Below are positions 34,443-43,022 of a DNA stretch of 64,000 nt, piece after piece. The position numbers were made by a program, and so were the translations under genes. Source of the DNA: Actinophytocola glycyrrhizae (GTDB lineage: Bacteria; Actinomycetota; Actinomycetes; Mycobacteriales; Pseudonocardiaceae); the NCBI RefSeq assembly GCF_042653545.1, contig NZ_JBHSIS010000010.1, positions 62,001-126,000 on the forward strand, given 5' to 3'. Every line of letters begins with the position of its first letter. Position 1 is the stretch's first letter. The notes beneath the pieces are model-generated. The model did no database searches and was not told the origin of the DNA. It saw nothing but the letters and a program-made list of their open reading frames with translations.

Positions 34443-35750
34443 CTAGCGCGGGGTGACCACGATCCGGGCACCCCTGGACGGAACCAGGGTGATGTTGCGG
34501 GGTTTCGGGAACTCCTCGTGGCCGCTCGCCGCGCGGATGTCGTAGCGGGTCAGGGCTTCCTTCAGGACCGCGCCCGCCTCCTGCAGCGAGAAACCCGCGC
34601 CGATGCAGCGGCGCACGCCGCCACCGAACGGGATCCACGTGCCGGCTTCCGGCGTTCTGCCGAGGAAGCGGTCCGGGCGGAAGTCCTTCGGCTCCTCGTG
34701 GAGGGTCGCGTCGCGGTGGACGAGGGAGATGCTCGGTGCGACCACCGTGCCGGCGGGCAGTCGGTAGCCGGCCAGCTCGACCGGTTCGGTCAGCATGCGG
34801 GCCACGTTCTGGATCACCGGGCGGCGGCGCATGGCCTCCTTCGCCACGGCCTCCAGGTAGCCGTCGTCGCCGTCGTCCGCCGCCTGTTGCGCGCGGCGCT
34901 GGATGTCCGGCCGCCGGGACAGTTCGTGGAACGACCAGGCGAGCGCGGTCGCGGTGGTCTCGTGGCCCGCCAGCAGCAGGGTGATCATCTGGTCGCGCAG
35001 CTCGACGTCGGACAGCTCGTCGCCCGCCGCGGTGAGCAGGCGGGACAGCACGTCGTCGCGTTCCGACAGGTCACCGGCGGCGCGGCGGTCGGCGATCTCG
35101 GCGTACAGCAGGCGGTCGGCGGCGTGCAGGTTGTCCCAGTTGCGTTTCCAGAAGCCGTACCGGCGCAGCTTCGGGTAGCTCCAGCCGAGCACGGTGAGCG
35201 GGCCGATGTCGGAGATGCGGCGCAGCCGGGGCCGCAGCTCCGCGAGGCGCGGGCCCTCGGACATGCCGAACACGACGCGCAGGATGATCTCCAGGGTCAC
35301 CGCGTTCATGCGCGGGTGCACGGCGAACGGCGTGCCCTCGGGCCAGCGCTCGACGTTGGCCACGGCCAGTTCGGTCATGAGGTCGCGGTAGCCGCGCAGT
35401 GCGGCGCCGTTGAACGCGGGCATCAGCAGCTTGCGGGCCCGCAGGTGCTCGTCCTCGTCGGTGGTGAGCAACGAGTGCTCGCCCATGACCGGCGCGAGGA
35501 TCCCGTTGCCCTCACCGGCGTGGAAGACCGTCGGCGCGCCCGCGAAGACCTGCCGGATGTGCTCGGGGCGGCTCAGCGTGACGATCGTGCGGTCACCGGC
35601 CACGCGGGTGGTGAACACCTCGCCGTAGCGGCGGCGCCAGCGCGCGTGGACCTGGCGGCGGAACGCGAGGAACAGGATCGTCTGCACGAGCGACGGCAGG
35701 GTGGACCCGGGCGGCAGGGCGGTTCCCGGTGTTGCCTCGACCGTGGCCAT
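34443..35750 (-). CDS. Cytochrome P450
   Basis: This 435-residue P450 has the I-helix oxygen motif LLAGHETTATALAW, the K-helix ExxR in KEAMRRRPVIQNVAR, and the heme Cys (about 382) in FGGGVRRCIGAGFSLQE. It looks soluble with no membrane anchor. It resembles the CYP group that is common in actinobacteria for lipid or terpene oxidation, but substrate cannot be assigned. No ferredoxin gene is adjacent. It is divergent from a TetR gene, and its promoter overlaps a perfect palindrome, so TetR repression is very likely. Confidence 0.93.
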   Translation of the reverse strand: MATVEATPGTALPPGSTLPSLVQTILFLAFRRQVHARWRRRYGEVFTTRVAGDRTIVTLSRPEHIRQVFAGAPTVFHAGEGNGILAPVMGEHSLLTTDEDEHLRARKLLMPAFNGAALRGYRDLMTELAVANVERWPEGTPFAVHPRMNAVTLEIILRVVFGMSEGPRLAELRPRLRRISDIGPLTVLGWSYPKLRRYGFWKRNWDNLHAADRLLYAEIADRRAAGDLSERDDVLSRLLTAAGDELSDVELRDQMITLLLAGHETTATALAWSFHELSRRPDIQRRAQQAADDGDDGYLEAVAKEAMRRRPVIQNVARMLTEPVELAGYRLPAGTVVAPSISLVHRDATLHEEPKDFRPDRFLGRTPEAGTWIPFGGGVRRCIGAGFSLQEAGAVLKEALTRYDIRAASGHEEFPKPRNITLVPSRGARIVVTPR

Positions 35751-35757
35751 GCCCAGT

Positions 35758-35786
35758 TTTATACGCGCGTATAGATCGGCTCACAA
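35758..35786 (-). promoter_or_regulatory. P450 promoter with TetR operator palindrome
   Basis: On the minus strand TTGTGA (35786-35781), a 17-base spacer and TATAAA (35763-35758) form a good promoter, with transcript start at or near the P450 ATG. The perfect 14-base palindrome TATACGCGCGTATA (35760-35773) lies across the spacer and -10, where a repressor would block it. Confidence 0.65.
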
Positions 35787-35799
35787 GTACGATCGACCG

Positions 35800-36372
35800 G
35801 TGGGCCATCGGGAACAGCTGCTCGCCGCGGCGCGGCAACTGCTGGAGGACAAGGGATACGCGCACATCACCGCGCGTGACCTCGTCGCCGCATCCGGCAC
35901 GAACCTGGCCTCGATCGGCTACCACTTCGGGTCGAAGGCCGGGTTGCTGAACGCCGCGCTCGGCGAGCTGTTCGAGGAGTGGGCGCGGCAGCTCGCGGAG
36001 ATCGCGCTGGCGGCCCCGGACGCGTCGCCGGTCGAACGCACGCACCGGATGTGGGCGGCGTTCCTCGAACACGTCGGCGGGCGGCGGGCGCTGCTGGTGT
36101 CGTTCGTGGAGGCGATGGCGCAGGCCGACCGCGACCCGGAGCTGCGCGAGCAACTGGCCGGGACGTACCGGAACGTGCGCACGCTGGCGAGCCGAATCGT
36201 GGCCGACGCCCTGTCCGTGGCGCCGGAGGACCCGCGCTGCGCCGCGGTGGCGAGCTGGATGATGGCGGTGTGCGACGGCCTGGCCATGCAGTGGCTGCTC
36301 GACCCGGCCGCGGCGCCGAGAGGTGCGGACCTGTTGCGGGGACTCGAGGATCTGCGGGCGCTGTCCGGCTGA
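35800..36372 (+). CDS. TetR family transcriptional regulator (divergent from P450)
   Basis: The protein has 190 residues. HTH region: REQLLAAARQLLEDKGYAHI, then TARDLVAASGTNLASIGYHF, typical TetR. A C-terminal helical domain with LLVSFVEAMAQ follows. GTG 35800 lies seven bases after a TACGAT -10-like element, so the mRNA may be leaderless. The 49-base divergent gap contains the palindrome described above, which is the natural candidate for its operator. Confidence 0.9.
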   Translation: MGHREQLLAAARQLLEDKGYAHITARDLVAASGTNLASIGYHFGSKAGLLNAALGELFEEWARQLAEIALAAPDASPVERTHRMWAAFLEHVGGRRALLVSFVEAMAQADRDPELREQLAGTYRNVRTLASRIVADALSVAPEDPRCAAVASWMMAVCDGLAMQWLLDPAAAPRGADLLRGLEDLRALSG

Positions 36373-36382
36373 CGTGCGCACC

Positions 36383-36444
36383 GGCGGCCTCCGGCCCCCG
36401 GTCACCGGTGTAGGCGAGGGGACCGACGATTCCGGGCCGTCGCG
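36383..36444. repeat. Short intergenic repeat (pairs with 47080-47140)
   Basis: CGGCCTCCGGCCCCCG, a variable spacer of 17 bases, GGGGACCGAC, four bases, then CCGGGCCG and CGCGG occur here and again at 47080-47140 with a 16-base spacer. Both sites lie past gene ends. The rest of the 196-base gap to nadC shows no gene. Confidence 0.5.
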
Positions 36445-36568
36445 GCGCTGCTGTGGACAACCGCGGCGGCTGTGGATGGTTCCGGGCGTGCGACCGGGGA
36501 TCGTCGGTGCCTCGTGGGAGACTGGAAACCGGGGGCCGGCGGCAAGCCCGAGCACGGGCCCGCCGGCT

Positions 36569-37411
36569 TCAGCGCAGGTCCAGGCCCAGGTCCAGCGCCT
36601 TTGCCGAGTGCGTCAGCGCGCCGACCGACAGGTAGTCGACACCGGTCTCCGCGTAGACGCGGGCGTCGGCGATCTTCAGGCCGCCCGACACCTCCAGTTT
36701 CGTCCCCGCGCCGAGGTCGGCCACCCGCCGGACCGCGGTCACGCAGTGCTCAGGCGTGAAGTTGTCCAGCAGCACCAGTTCCGCCTTCTCCGCGAGGGCC
36801 TCGTCGAGCTGGTCGAGGCTGTCCACCTCCACCTCGCACGGCAGGTCCGGGGCCCGGTCCCGCGCGGCACGCAGCGCCGCGGCCACCGAGCCCGCCGCGG
36901 CCACGTGGTTGTCCTTGATGAGGACCGCGTCGCCGAGGCCGAGGCGGTGGTTGACGCCGCCGCCGCAGCGGACCGCGTACTTCTCCAGCAGCCGCAGGCC
37001 GGGCAGTGTCTTGCGGGAGTCGCGGATGGCGACGCCGGTGCCCGCGACCGCGTCGACCCACTCGGCCGTCGCGGTCGCCACGCCGGACAGGTGGCACAAC
37101 AGGTTCAGTGCGGTGCGCTCGGCGGTGAGCAGCCTGCGGACCGGGGCGCGCACCACGAGCACGTCGTCGCCGGGCCGGACCTGCGCGCCGTCCTCCATCG
37201 TGGACAGCACGTCGTAGTCGCCGATGACCTCGTCGAAGACCGCCAGCACGGCAGGCAGCCCCGCGACGGTGCCGAACGCGCGCGGGGCGATCGCCGCCGT
37301 GGCGACCGCGTCCGCGGGCACCGTCGCCTCGGTGGTCGCGTCCGGGCCGTACCGCAGGTCCTCCTCCAGCGCGGTCCGCACCACGCGGTGGAGGTCGTCC
37401 ATGTCGATCAT
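36569..37411 (-). CDS. nadC: Nicotinate-nucleotide pyrophosphorylase (quinolinate PRTase)
   Basis: NadC (280 residues) converts quinolinate and PRPP to nicotinate mononucleotide. Signatures include AERTALNLLCHLSGVAT, RDSRKTLPGLRLLEKYAVRCGGG with catalytic Arg/Lys, LIKDNH, EVEVDSLDQLDEAL and KLEVSGGL. The ATG at 37411 overlaps the nadB stop as ATGA. It is the last gene of the nadA-nadB-nadC operon. Confidence 0.96.
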   Translation of the reverse strand: MIDMDDLHRVVRTALEEDLRYGPDATTEATVPADAVATAAIAPRAFGTVAGLPAVLAVFDEVIGDYDVLSTMEDGAQVRPGDDVLVVRAPVRRLLTAERTALNLLCHLSGVATATAEWVDAVAGTGVAIRDSRKTLPGLRLLEKYAVRCGGGVNHRLGLGDAVLIKDNHVAAAGSVAAALRAARDRAPDLPCEVEVDSLDQLDEALAEKAELVLLDNFTPEHCVTAVRRVADLGAGTKLEVSGGLKIADARVYAETGVDYLSVGALTHSAKALDLGLDLR

Positions 37412-39024
37412 GCCGCTCCTCTCGCCATCGCCGGTGCCGCGATCATCGGCTGACCCGACGGGGTCAGGCGCACCGAAAGGCTGCGCGCCCATTCCGTTGC
37501 GGTGCCGGGGAAGTCGTCCCGCACGTGACAGCCGCGGGACTCCTCGCGGGCGGCGGCCGCGGCGATCAGCGCCCGCGCCGTGAGCGTCAGCGCCGCGTCC
37601 TCGACACGTTCCCGGGTCGTCAGTGGACGGTCCACAGCGGACACGTCGAGCACCGAGCCGACGACCGCGAGCCCTTCGGAGTCCCGGCCGATCGCGGCGT
37701 AGCGGCTCATGACGCGCTGCAGCGTGTCCCGGTCGGCGACGGGCGCGGTCGGCACCGGCTGGCACACCGCGAGGCGCCGCTCCTGCGGCACCCCGAGCGC
37801 GAGGTCGGCCGCGACGGACTCCGCGGCACGGGTGCCGACGACCAGTCCCTCCAGCAAGCTGTTGGACGCCAGCCGGTTCGCGCCGTGCAGACCGGTCCGC
37901 GCCACCTCGCCCGCCGCGTACAGGCCGGGCACCGGGGTCCGTCCGTCCACAGTGGCCACCACGCCACCGCACGAGAAGTGCGCGGCAGGGGCCACCGGGA
38001 TCGGTGCGGTGGCCGGGTCGACGCCGACGGTGAGGCACGCGGCCAGCACGGTCGGGAACCGGCGCCGGAACTCCGCGGCGGACAGGTGCGTCGCGTCCAG
38101 GTACACGTGGTCGTCGCCGAGCGTGGCCGCGCGGCGGGTGATCGCCGCGGACACCACGTCCCTGGGCGCCAGGTCCTCCTGCGGGTGCACCCCGACCATC
38201 ACGCGGTCCCCGCGCGCGTCGACCAGCACGGCACCCTCGCCGCGCACGGCCTCGGTCACGAGCGGGCACCGCCCCCGCGCACCGGAACCGGTGTACAGCA
38301 CGGTCGGGTGGAACTGCACGAACTCCAGGTCCGCGACCGGCGCGCCGGAGCGCAGCGCGATCGCGAACCCGTCCGCGGTCGCCACGGACGGGTTGGACGT
38401 GGCCTGGTACAGCTGCCCGAGCCCGCCGGTGGCGAGCAGGACCGCGGGTGCCACCAGGATGCCCGGCACGCCCTCGGCGTCGAGCACCAGCAGCCCGTTG
38501 ACCTCACCTGCCGGGGTGCGCAGCGTGTCGACCGCCGTGTGGTGCTCCAGCATCGGCACGCGCCCGTCCCCGGAGGCGGCGAGCAGTGCCCGCTCGACCT
38601 CGGCGCCGGTCGCGTCGCCGCCCGCGTGCACCACGCGGAACGCGGTGTGCCCGCCCTCGCGGGTCCGCGCGAGCCGGTCACCGTCCCCGACGGCCCGGTC
38701 GAACTCCGCGCCGAACGCCCGCAGCCGGGCGACCGCGGCGGGGCCCGCGCCGATGATCCGTGACGTGGCGGCGGCGTCACACAGCCCGACGCCCGCGACG
38801 AGCGTGTCGTCGACGTGCCGCGCGACCGAGTCGGCCTCGATGTCGCCGAGCACGACCGCGACCCCGCCCTGCGCCCAGCGGGTGTTGCCGCCCTCCGCGG
38901 TGTCCTTCGTGACGACCAGGACGTTCAGGCCCAGCTCACGGGCGCGCAGCGCGGCGGTGAGCCCGGCGACCCCGGTGCCGACGACCACGAGGTCCGCGCG
39001 TGCCTCCCAGCACGGCGAGGTCAC
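37408..39024 (-). CDS. nadB: L-aspartate oxidase
   Basis: NadB (538 residues) is the FAD enzyme producing iminoaspartate. The FAD-binding GTGVAGLTAALRARELG lies near residue 16; GGNTRWAQGGVAVVLG and the succinate-dehydrogenase-like HPTVLYT and RGEGAVLVDARGDR are present, as is the GANRLASNSLLEGLV signature. GTG 39024 overlaps the nadA stop (GTGA). It acts with NadA to form quinolinate. Confidence 0.96.
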   Translation of the reverse strand: MTSPCWEARADLVVVGTGVAGLTAALRARELGLNVLVVTKDTAEGGNTRWAQGGVAVVLGDIEADSVARHVDDTLVAGVGLCDAAATSRIIGAGPAAVARLRAFGAEFDRAVGDGDRLARTREGGHTAFRVVHAGGDATGAEVERALLAASGDGRVPMLEHHTAVDTLRTPAGEVNGLLVLDAEGVPGILVAPAVLLATGGLGQLYQATSNPSVATADGFAIALRSGAPVADLEFVQFHPTVLYTGSGARGRCPLVTEAVRGEGAVLVDARGDRVMVGVHPQEDLAPRDVVSAAITRRAATLGDDHVYLDATHLSAAEFRRRFPTVLAACLTVGVDPATAPIPVAPAAHFSCGGVVATVDGRTPVPGLYAAGEVARTGLHGANRLASNSLLEGLVVGTRAAESVAADLALGVPQERRLAVCQPVPTAPVADRDTLQRVMSRYAAIGRDSEGLAVVGSVLDVSAVDRPLTTRERVEDAALTLTARALIAAAAAREESRGCHVRDDFPGTATEWARSLSVRLTPSGQPMIAAPAMARGAA

Positions 39025-40031
39025 TCGCCACCACCGGGCTTGCCGATCTCGATCATCCGCTGCACGGCGCCCCGCGCCCTGGCCGCGGTCTCGGCGGCCA
39101 CGTGCACCTCGTCCTTGTTCTCCCGCAGCGAGCGGAGCAGGGCGGCGGGGGTGATCATCTTCATGTACCGGCAGGACGCGCGGTCGTTCACGGCGTTGAA
39201 CTCGATCTCCGGGGCGGCGCGGCGCAGCTGGTGCAGCATGCCGATCTCGGTCGCCACCAGCACCGACTTCGCCTTGGTGGCGCGGGCCTGCGTCACCATG
39301 TCGCCGGTGGAGAGGATCTTGACCTGCTCACTGGGCACGATGCCCTCGCCCGCGAGGTAGAGCGCCGAGGTGGCGCAGCCGCACTCGGGGTGGATGAACA
39401 GGTCGGCGTCGGGGTTCGCGGCGGCCCGCTCGGCCAGCTGCGGGCCGTTGATGCCCGCGTGGACGTGGCACTCCCCCGCCCAGATGTGCAGGTTGTCGCG
39501 GCCGGTCTCCCGCTTGACGTGCGCGCCGAGGAACTGGTCCGGCAGGAACAGGACCTCCCGGTCGGCGGGGATCGAGCGGACCACGTCGACGGCGTTGGAC
39601 GACGTGCAGCAGATGTCGGTCTCGGCCTTCACCTCGGCGGTCGTGTTCACGTACGACACCACGACGGCACCGGGGTGCTCGGCCTTCCACGCGCGCAGCT
39701 GGGCGGCGTCGATGGAGTCGGCGAGCGAGCAGCCCGCCCGTTCGTCCGGGATGAGAACGGTCTTCTCCGGCGCGAGGATCTTCGCGGTCTCGGCCATGAA
39801 GTGGACACCGCAGAAGACGATCGTGGCCGCGTCACTGGCCGCCGCGATGCGGCTCAGCGCGAGCGAGTCGCCGGTGTGGTCGGCGATGTCCTGGATCTCC
39901 GGCAGCTGGTAGTTGTGCGCGAGCAGCACGGCGTCGCGTTCCTTCGCGAGCCCGCGCACCTCGTCGCGCCACGCCGCGTCGGGGGCCACCCCGGAGTACG
40001 GCGTCAGGTCTTCGGTGATTGGTGCGGCCAC
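39021..40031 (-). CDS. nadA: Quinolinate synthase
   Basis: NadA (336 residues) is an oxygen-sensitive [4Fe-4S] enzyme. LLAHNYQLPEIQDIADHTGD, VFCGVHFMAETAKIL, YVNTTAEVKAETDICCTSSN and HPECGCATSALYLAG carry the expected catalytic and cluster Cys. GTG 40031 has GGGAGGGACC directly upstream. The operon start lies about 50 bases from a 23-base NrtR-type palindrome, so NAD-dependent repression is expected. Confidence 0.96.
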   Translation of the reverse strand: MAAPITEDLTPYSGVAPDAAWRDEVRGLAKERDAVLLAHNYQLPEIQDIADHTGDSLALSRIAAASDAATIVFCGVHFMAETAKILAPEKTVLIPDERAGCSLADSIDAAQLRAWKAEHPGAVVVSYVNTTAEVKAETDICCTSSNAVDVVRSIPADREVLFLPDQFLGAHVKRETGRDNLHIWAGECHVHAGINGPQLAERAAANPDADLFIHPECGCATSALYLAGEGIVPSEQVKILSTGDMVTQARATKAKSVLVATEIGMLHQLRRAAPEIEFNAVNDRASCRYMKMITPAALLRSLRENKDEVHVAAETAARARGAVQRMIEIGKPGGGE

Positions 40032-40078
40032 TGGTCCCTCCCTGGGCTACGGTCCGCCTGTCCGTTTCCTCTCCCGAG

Positions 40079-40101
40079 GTTTTCGCCTTAGGATCGAAAA
40101 C
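40079..40101. promoter_or_regulatory. NrtR operator
   Basis: Perfect arms GTTTTCG (40079-40085) and CGAAAAC (40095-40101) flank nine bases. The site touches the nrtR ATG and is 48 bases upstream of nadA, so it can control both divergent transcripts. It matches the style of bacterial NrtR sites on NAD synthesis genes. Confidence 0.75.
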
Positions 40102-40818
40102 ATGCGCAATGTTACCACCGCGTCAACAGTGGCCGACCACGAAGTACTGGCCGCGGTGCTCCAGGTGCGAGCGGGATCACTCCAAGTCCTGCTCTGGGAA
40201 CGCGCTCGGGAACCACACGCGCACCGTTGGTCACTACCGGGCGGGCGGCTCGGCGCTACCGAGGACGTGGAGACCTCGATCCGCCGCCAGCTGGAGGAGA
40301 AGGTCGACGTCCGGCAGTTGTCGCACGTCGAGCAGCTCGCGGTGTTCAGCGCGCCGGACCGGGTGCCTGGCGAGCGGGTGATCGCGTCGGCGTTCCTCGG
40401 GCTGGTGCCATCCGACGTCGACCCGGTGCTGCCCTCGGACACGGCCTGGCACCCCGTCGCCGCGCTCCCCCGCACCGCGTTCGACCACGAGTCGATCGTG
40501 CGTCGAGCACGGGACCGGCTGCGGGCGAAGCTGTCGTACACGAACCTGGGTTTCGCACTGGCCCCGCCGACGTTCACGATCTCCGCGCTGCGAGCGCTGT
40601 ACTCGGCGGCGCTCGGGTACCGCGTCTCGGCGACGAACCTGCAGCGGGTGCTGTCGCGCCGCGGTCTGCTCGAACCCACCGGGGACACCGCACCCCCCGG
40701 CAGGGCAGGCGGCCGCCCGGCCGCGCTGTTCCGCTTCACCGAACGGGGCATCGAGGTCACGGACCCGTTCGCGGTGCTCCGTCCACCGAACCAAGCGCGC
40801 GGCGGCGCGGCGACCTAA
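40102..40818 (+). CDS. nrtR: Nudix-related transcriptional regulator of NAD synthesis
   Basis: This 238-residue protein has an N-terminal Nudix-like domain (RWSLPGGRLGATEDVETSIR) in which the catalytic REx2EE helix is altered (RRQLEEK), as expected for a sensor of ADP-ribose rather than a hydrolase. The C-terminal part (FTISALRALYSAALGYRVSA, LQRVLSRRGLLEPTG) is the NrtR winged helix. ATG 40102 follows directly after a 23-base palindrome. The divergent nadABC operon is the obvious target. Confidence 0.92.
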   Translation: MRNVTTASTVADHEVLAAVLQVRAGSLQVLLWERAREPHAHRWSLPGGRLGATEDVETSIRRQLEEKVDVRQLSHVEQLAVFSAPDRVPGERVIASAFLGLVPSDVDPVLPSDTAWHPVAALPRTAFDHESIVRRARDRLRAKLSYTNLGFALAPPTFTISALRALYSAALGYRVSATNLQRVLSRRGLLEPTGDTAPPGRAGGRPAALFRFTERGIEVTDPFAVLRPPNQARGGAAT

Positions 40819-40827
40819 CCTTGGTCC

Positions 40828-41544
40828 GTGCCCACGGGTCCGAAACCAACGTCGCCGACGCCGCTGCCGCTGTTCCCGCTGCAGACGGTGTTGCTGCCGG
40901 GGTCGACGTTGCCGTTGCACATCTTCGAACCCCGGTACCGGCAGCTGACCGTCGACCTGATGACCGGCACGCTGCCGGAGAAGCGGTTCGGCGTGATCGC
41001 GCTCGCGCCGTCGGCAGACGTCGAGGTCACGTGCCTCGAACAGCTGAAGACGATCGGGTGCGCGGCGATCCTGCGGCAGGCGTCACGGCTGCCGGACGGC
41101 CGCTTCGACATCGTGACGCTCGGCGAGCGCCGGTTCCGGCTGTTGTCGGTGGACAGCGAAGCCGCGCCGTACCTGATGGGCACGGTGGAGTGGCTGCCGG
41201 ACGCGCCGACCACGATCCCAGGACAGCGGAGGGTCGACGACGCGGTCGGTGCGCTGGTCGGCTCGGCACGAGAGGCGTACCGGCGCTACTGCCGGGCGGC
41301 GTGGCAACAGGATGACTGGACCGAGCCCGACGAGGACGTCGACGTCGCGACGCTCACGCACCTGCTCGCCACGGACTGCCTGCTGCCACTGGAGGACCGG
41401 CAGCACATCCTCGAGGAAACCCGGCCACTGCACCGGCTGCGCCTGGTGACCCAGCTGCTGAGCCGGGAGGCAGGCATCCTCGCGACACTGCACGCGATCC
41501 CCGCTCCCCCCGCGGACCTGCGCCGCCAGGCGATCGAGAACTGA
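40828..41544 (+). CDS. LON substrate-binding domain protein
   Basis: The protein has 238 residues and consists of the Lon N-terminal (LAN) domain only: LPLFPLQTVLLPGSTLPLHI, FEPRYRQLTVDLM and LGERRFRLLSV are the usual motifs. No AAA or protease domain follows, so it cannot itself degrade proteins; such stand-alone proteins are of unknown function. GTG 40828 lies nine bases after nrtR, so co-transcription with nrtR is possible. Confidence 0.85.
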   Translation: MPTGPKPTSPTPLPLFPLQTVLLPGSTLPLHIFEPRYRQLTVDLMTGTLPEKRFGVIALAPSADVEVTCLEQLKTIGCAAILRQASRLPDGRFDIVTLGERRFRLLSVDSEAAPYLMGTVEWLPDAPTTIPGQRRVDDAVGALVGSAREAYRRYCRAAWQQDDWTEPDEDVDVATLTHLLATDCLLPLEDRQHILEETRPLHRLRLVTQLLSREAGILATLHAIPAPPADLRRQAIEN

Positions 41545-41578
41545 CGCTTCCGGCGTCCGCCCCACAGAGCCCGGGCAC

Positions 41579-41598
41579 GGACCGCTGAGCGTCGGTCC
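41579..41598. terminator. Small hairpin between convergent genes
   Basis: GGACCG (41579-41584) and CGGTCC (41593-41598) pair around eight bases, and flanking bases extend the stem with a bulge. It lies between the stops at 41544 and 41632. There is no T-run, so efficiency is uncertain. Confidence 0.35.
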
Positions 41599-41631
41599 GG
41601 TGTAGAGCTGCCGCGTTTCCGGCGCGGGACC

Positions 41632-42237
41632 CTAGCCCAGGCGGCGGCCCAGGTCGTCCATGCCGCTCATCGCGGCCAGCACGCCGTAGACCAGCGCGGT
41701 CCCCAGCGGCCACAGCAGGATGGCCCACGCCGACTCGATCGGGGGCGGCACCGACACGATGTCCAGCGGCTGCACCGTCGCGGGCGCGGGCCAGCGGCCA
41801 TCCGCCCACGCCTTGCCGACCGACATCGCGAGCCAGCCGCCGAGCGCGCCACCCGCGGTGGCCGCCACCATGACCACCGGACCCCGCCGTTCCCGCAGGT
41901 ACCAGACGGCGACCGCCGCCACGACACCGGCCGCGAAGCACAGCAGCATGAAGATCACGAGCGCGTCGAAGCGGTGATAGCTCTCGTCGGTGAGGTTCGC
42001 GGCCTGGCCGTCCTGCGTGATGACCTTGCGCTGCGGCGGCGCCAGCCGCGACCACAGCCAGCCCACGGCGAGACCGAGCAGCGCGACCGTGGACAGCACG
42101 CTCACCGCGGGCAGCAGGTCACGCTTGACCACGACCCTCGGCACCGGCCTGCGCCAGGCGTACTCGGGCGGCGGGTAGATCGGGTACTCGGGCCCCCGGT
42201 GCGGCGCTGCCTGCTCCCCGACCGGTTGTTCCGACAC
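41632..42237 (-). CDS. DUF2567 family membrane protein
   Basis: This 201-residue protein has a Pro/Tyr-rich cytoplasmic start (RGPEYPIYPPPEYAWRRPVP) followed by four hydrophobic segments, two around a TDESYHRFDALVIFMLLCFA loop. This matches the DUF2567 family, which sits beside bioB and nadA in mycobacteria (Rv1591). The function is unknown. GTG 42237 has GGGAGG seven bases upstream. Confidence 0.8.
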   Translation of the reverse strand: MSEQPVGEQAAPHRGPEYPIYPPPEYAWRRPVPRVVVKRDLLPAVSVLSTVALLGLAVGWLWSRLAPPQRKVITQDGQAANLTDESYHRFDALVIFMLLCFAAGVVAAVAVWYLRERRGPVVMVAATAGGALGGWLAMSVGKAWADGRWPAPATVQPLDIVSVPPPIESAWAILLWPLGTALVYGVLAAMSGMDDLGRRLG

Positions 42238-42419
42238 GCCGAACCTCCCACTAGTCCCTCGCGGACCGGTACGGCCCCGCAGCAAAGACTAGTCCGCCTC
42301 CCCGGATTTTCATGTTTGGGTTGCGGTCCCGGCGCAGGTGCGGACACCGAGGTGGATCGTGGCTGAGTGCCGTCACGTTCCCCTGAGGTAACCGCTGGTC
42401 AGGTGCAGACCTTCGCACA

Positions 42420-42805
42420 GAAGTGAAGCTCAAGTGAAGTGGCTTCGCCGCGCCAAGGGGGGCCGATTCCGCGTGTTGTGATTCGGGTGTTTGGCCCCCT
42501 TGACGCGGTGTGATCGGGCTTCGCCAGGTCGACGGGATGGCAGGGAGCCCCTTTTGGGGTGGGCTTGCGCCACCGTCGGGGTTGCGCAGGCAGGCGCCCG
42601 CTTCGCGGGCCCAGGGCGCGTGGCGCCCGGGCTTTGGCGCCAAGGCGCGTTGACGGCGTGGCAGTGCCCTGAAAGGCGCGTTCAGGGCGCTGGGCGCCCT
42701 GAACGGCCCATTCACGGCACTCGTTGTGCCGTCAACGCGCCTTCACACCACGGCCCACCCCTGCGGGACGACACTTCACATGATCTTCACGGAATCGATC
42801 GTCTA
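42420..42805. repeat. Intergenic repeat copy C (about 385 bp)
   Basis: The right end, read on the minus strand, is TAGACGATCGATTCCGTGAA, coinciding with the bsaP stop. The left end begins GTGAAGCTCAAGTGAAGTGG, the same inner sequence in opposite orientation. Inside are the stem CGCGCCAAGGGGGGCC ... GGCCCCCTTGACGCGG (about 42449-42508) and the landmark CAGGTCGACGGGATGGCAGG. It is a shorter relative of copies A and B. The rest of the gap from 42238 shows nothing else. Confidence 0.8.
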
Positions 42806-42997
42806 GTGCCCAGCGTCCGCCGACAGACGCTCACCGTGGCGGCTGCAGCGCGCGGACCACCCCGACGGCGTCACCTGCACGATCATGCGCCGCGCGCAGT
42901 CCGGGCAGAAACGCGGCGGGTCGAGGGCCGCCTGGGCCCCCGAACACCGCGGATGTTCTCCCTCGGCAGAGGGTCTTCCACAATGCACGCAGAACAT
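42803..42997 (-). CDS. bsaP: Biotin synthase auxiliary protein BsaP-like
   Basis: This 64-residue protein has six Cys (3, 6, 18, 31, 34, 51) in MFCVHCGRPS, RFCPDCARRM and RCSRHGER. It lies 25 bases downstream of bioB on the same strand. Size, Cys pattern and position match BsaP, reported to support the iron-sulfur cluster of actinobacterial BioB. I use ATG 42997; a TTG six codons upstream is possible. Its TAG stop is part of repeat copy C. Confidence 0.82.
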   Translation of the reverse strand: MFCVHCGRPSAEGEHPRCSGAQAALDPPRFCPDCARRMIVQVTPSGWSARCSRHGERLSADAGH

Positions 42998-43022
42998 CAG
43001 TGGTTCGCTCCGCAAGCTCCGC

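Noticed and set aside
40102..40818. Reading the nrtR product as a Nudix hydrolase
   Set aside because: The catalytic Nudix helix is altered and a winged helix follows; the palindrome and nad operon next to it fit a regulator.
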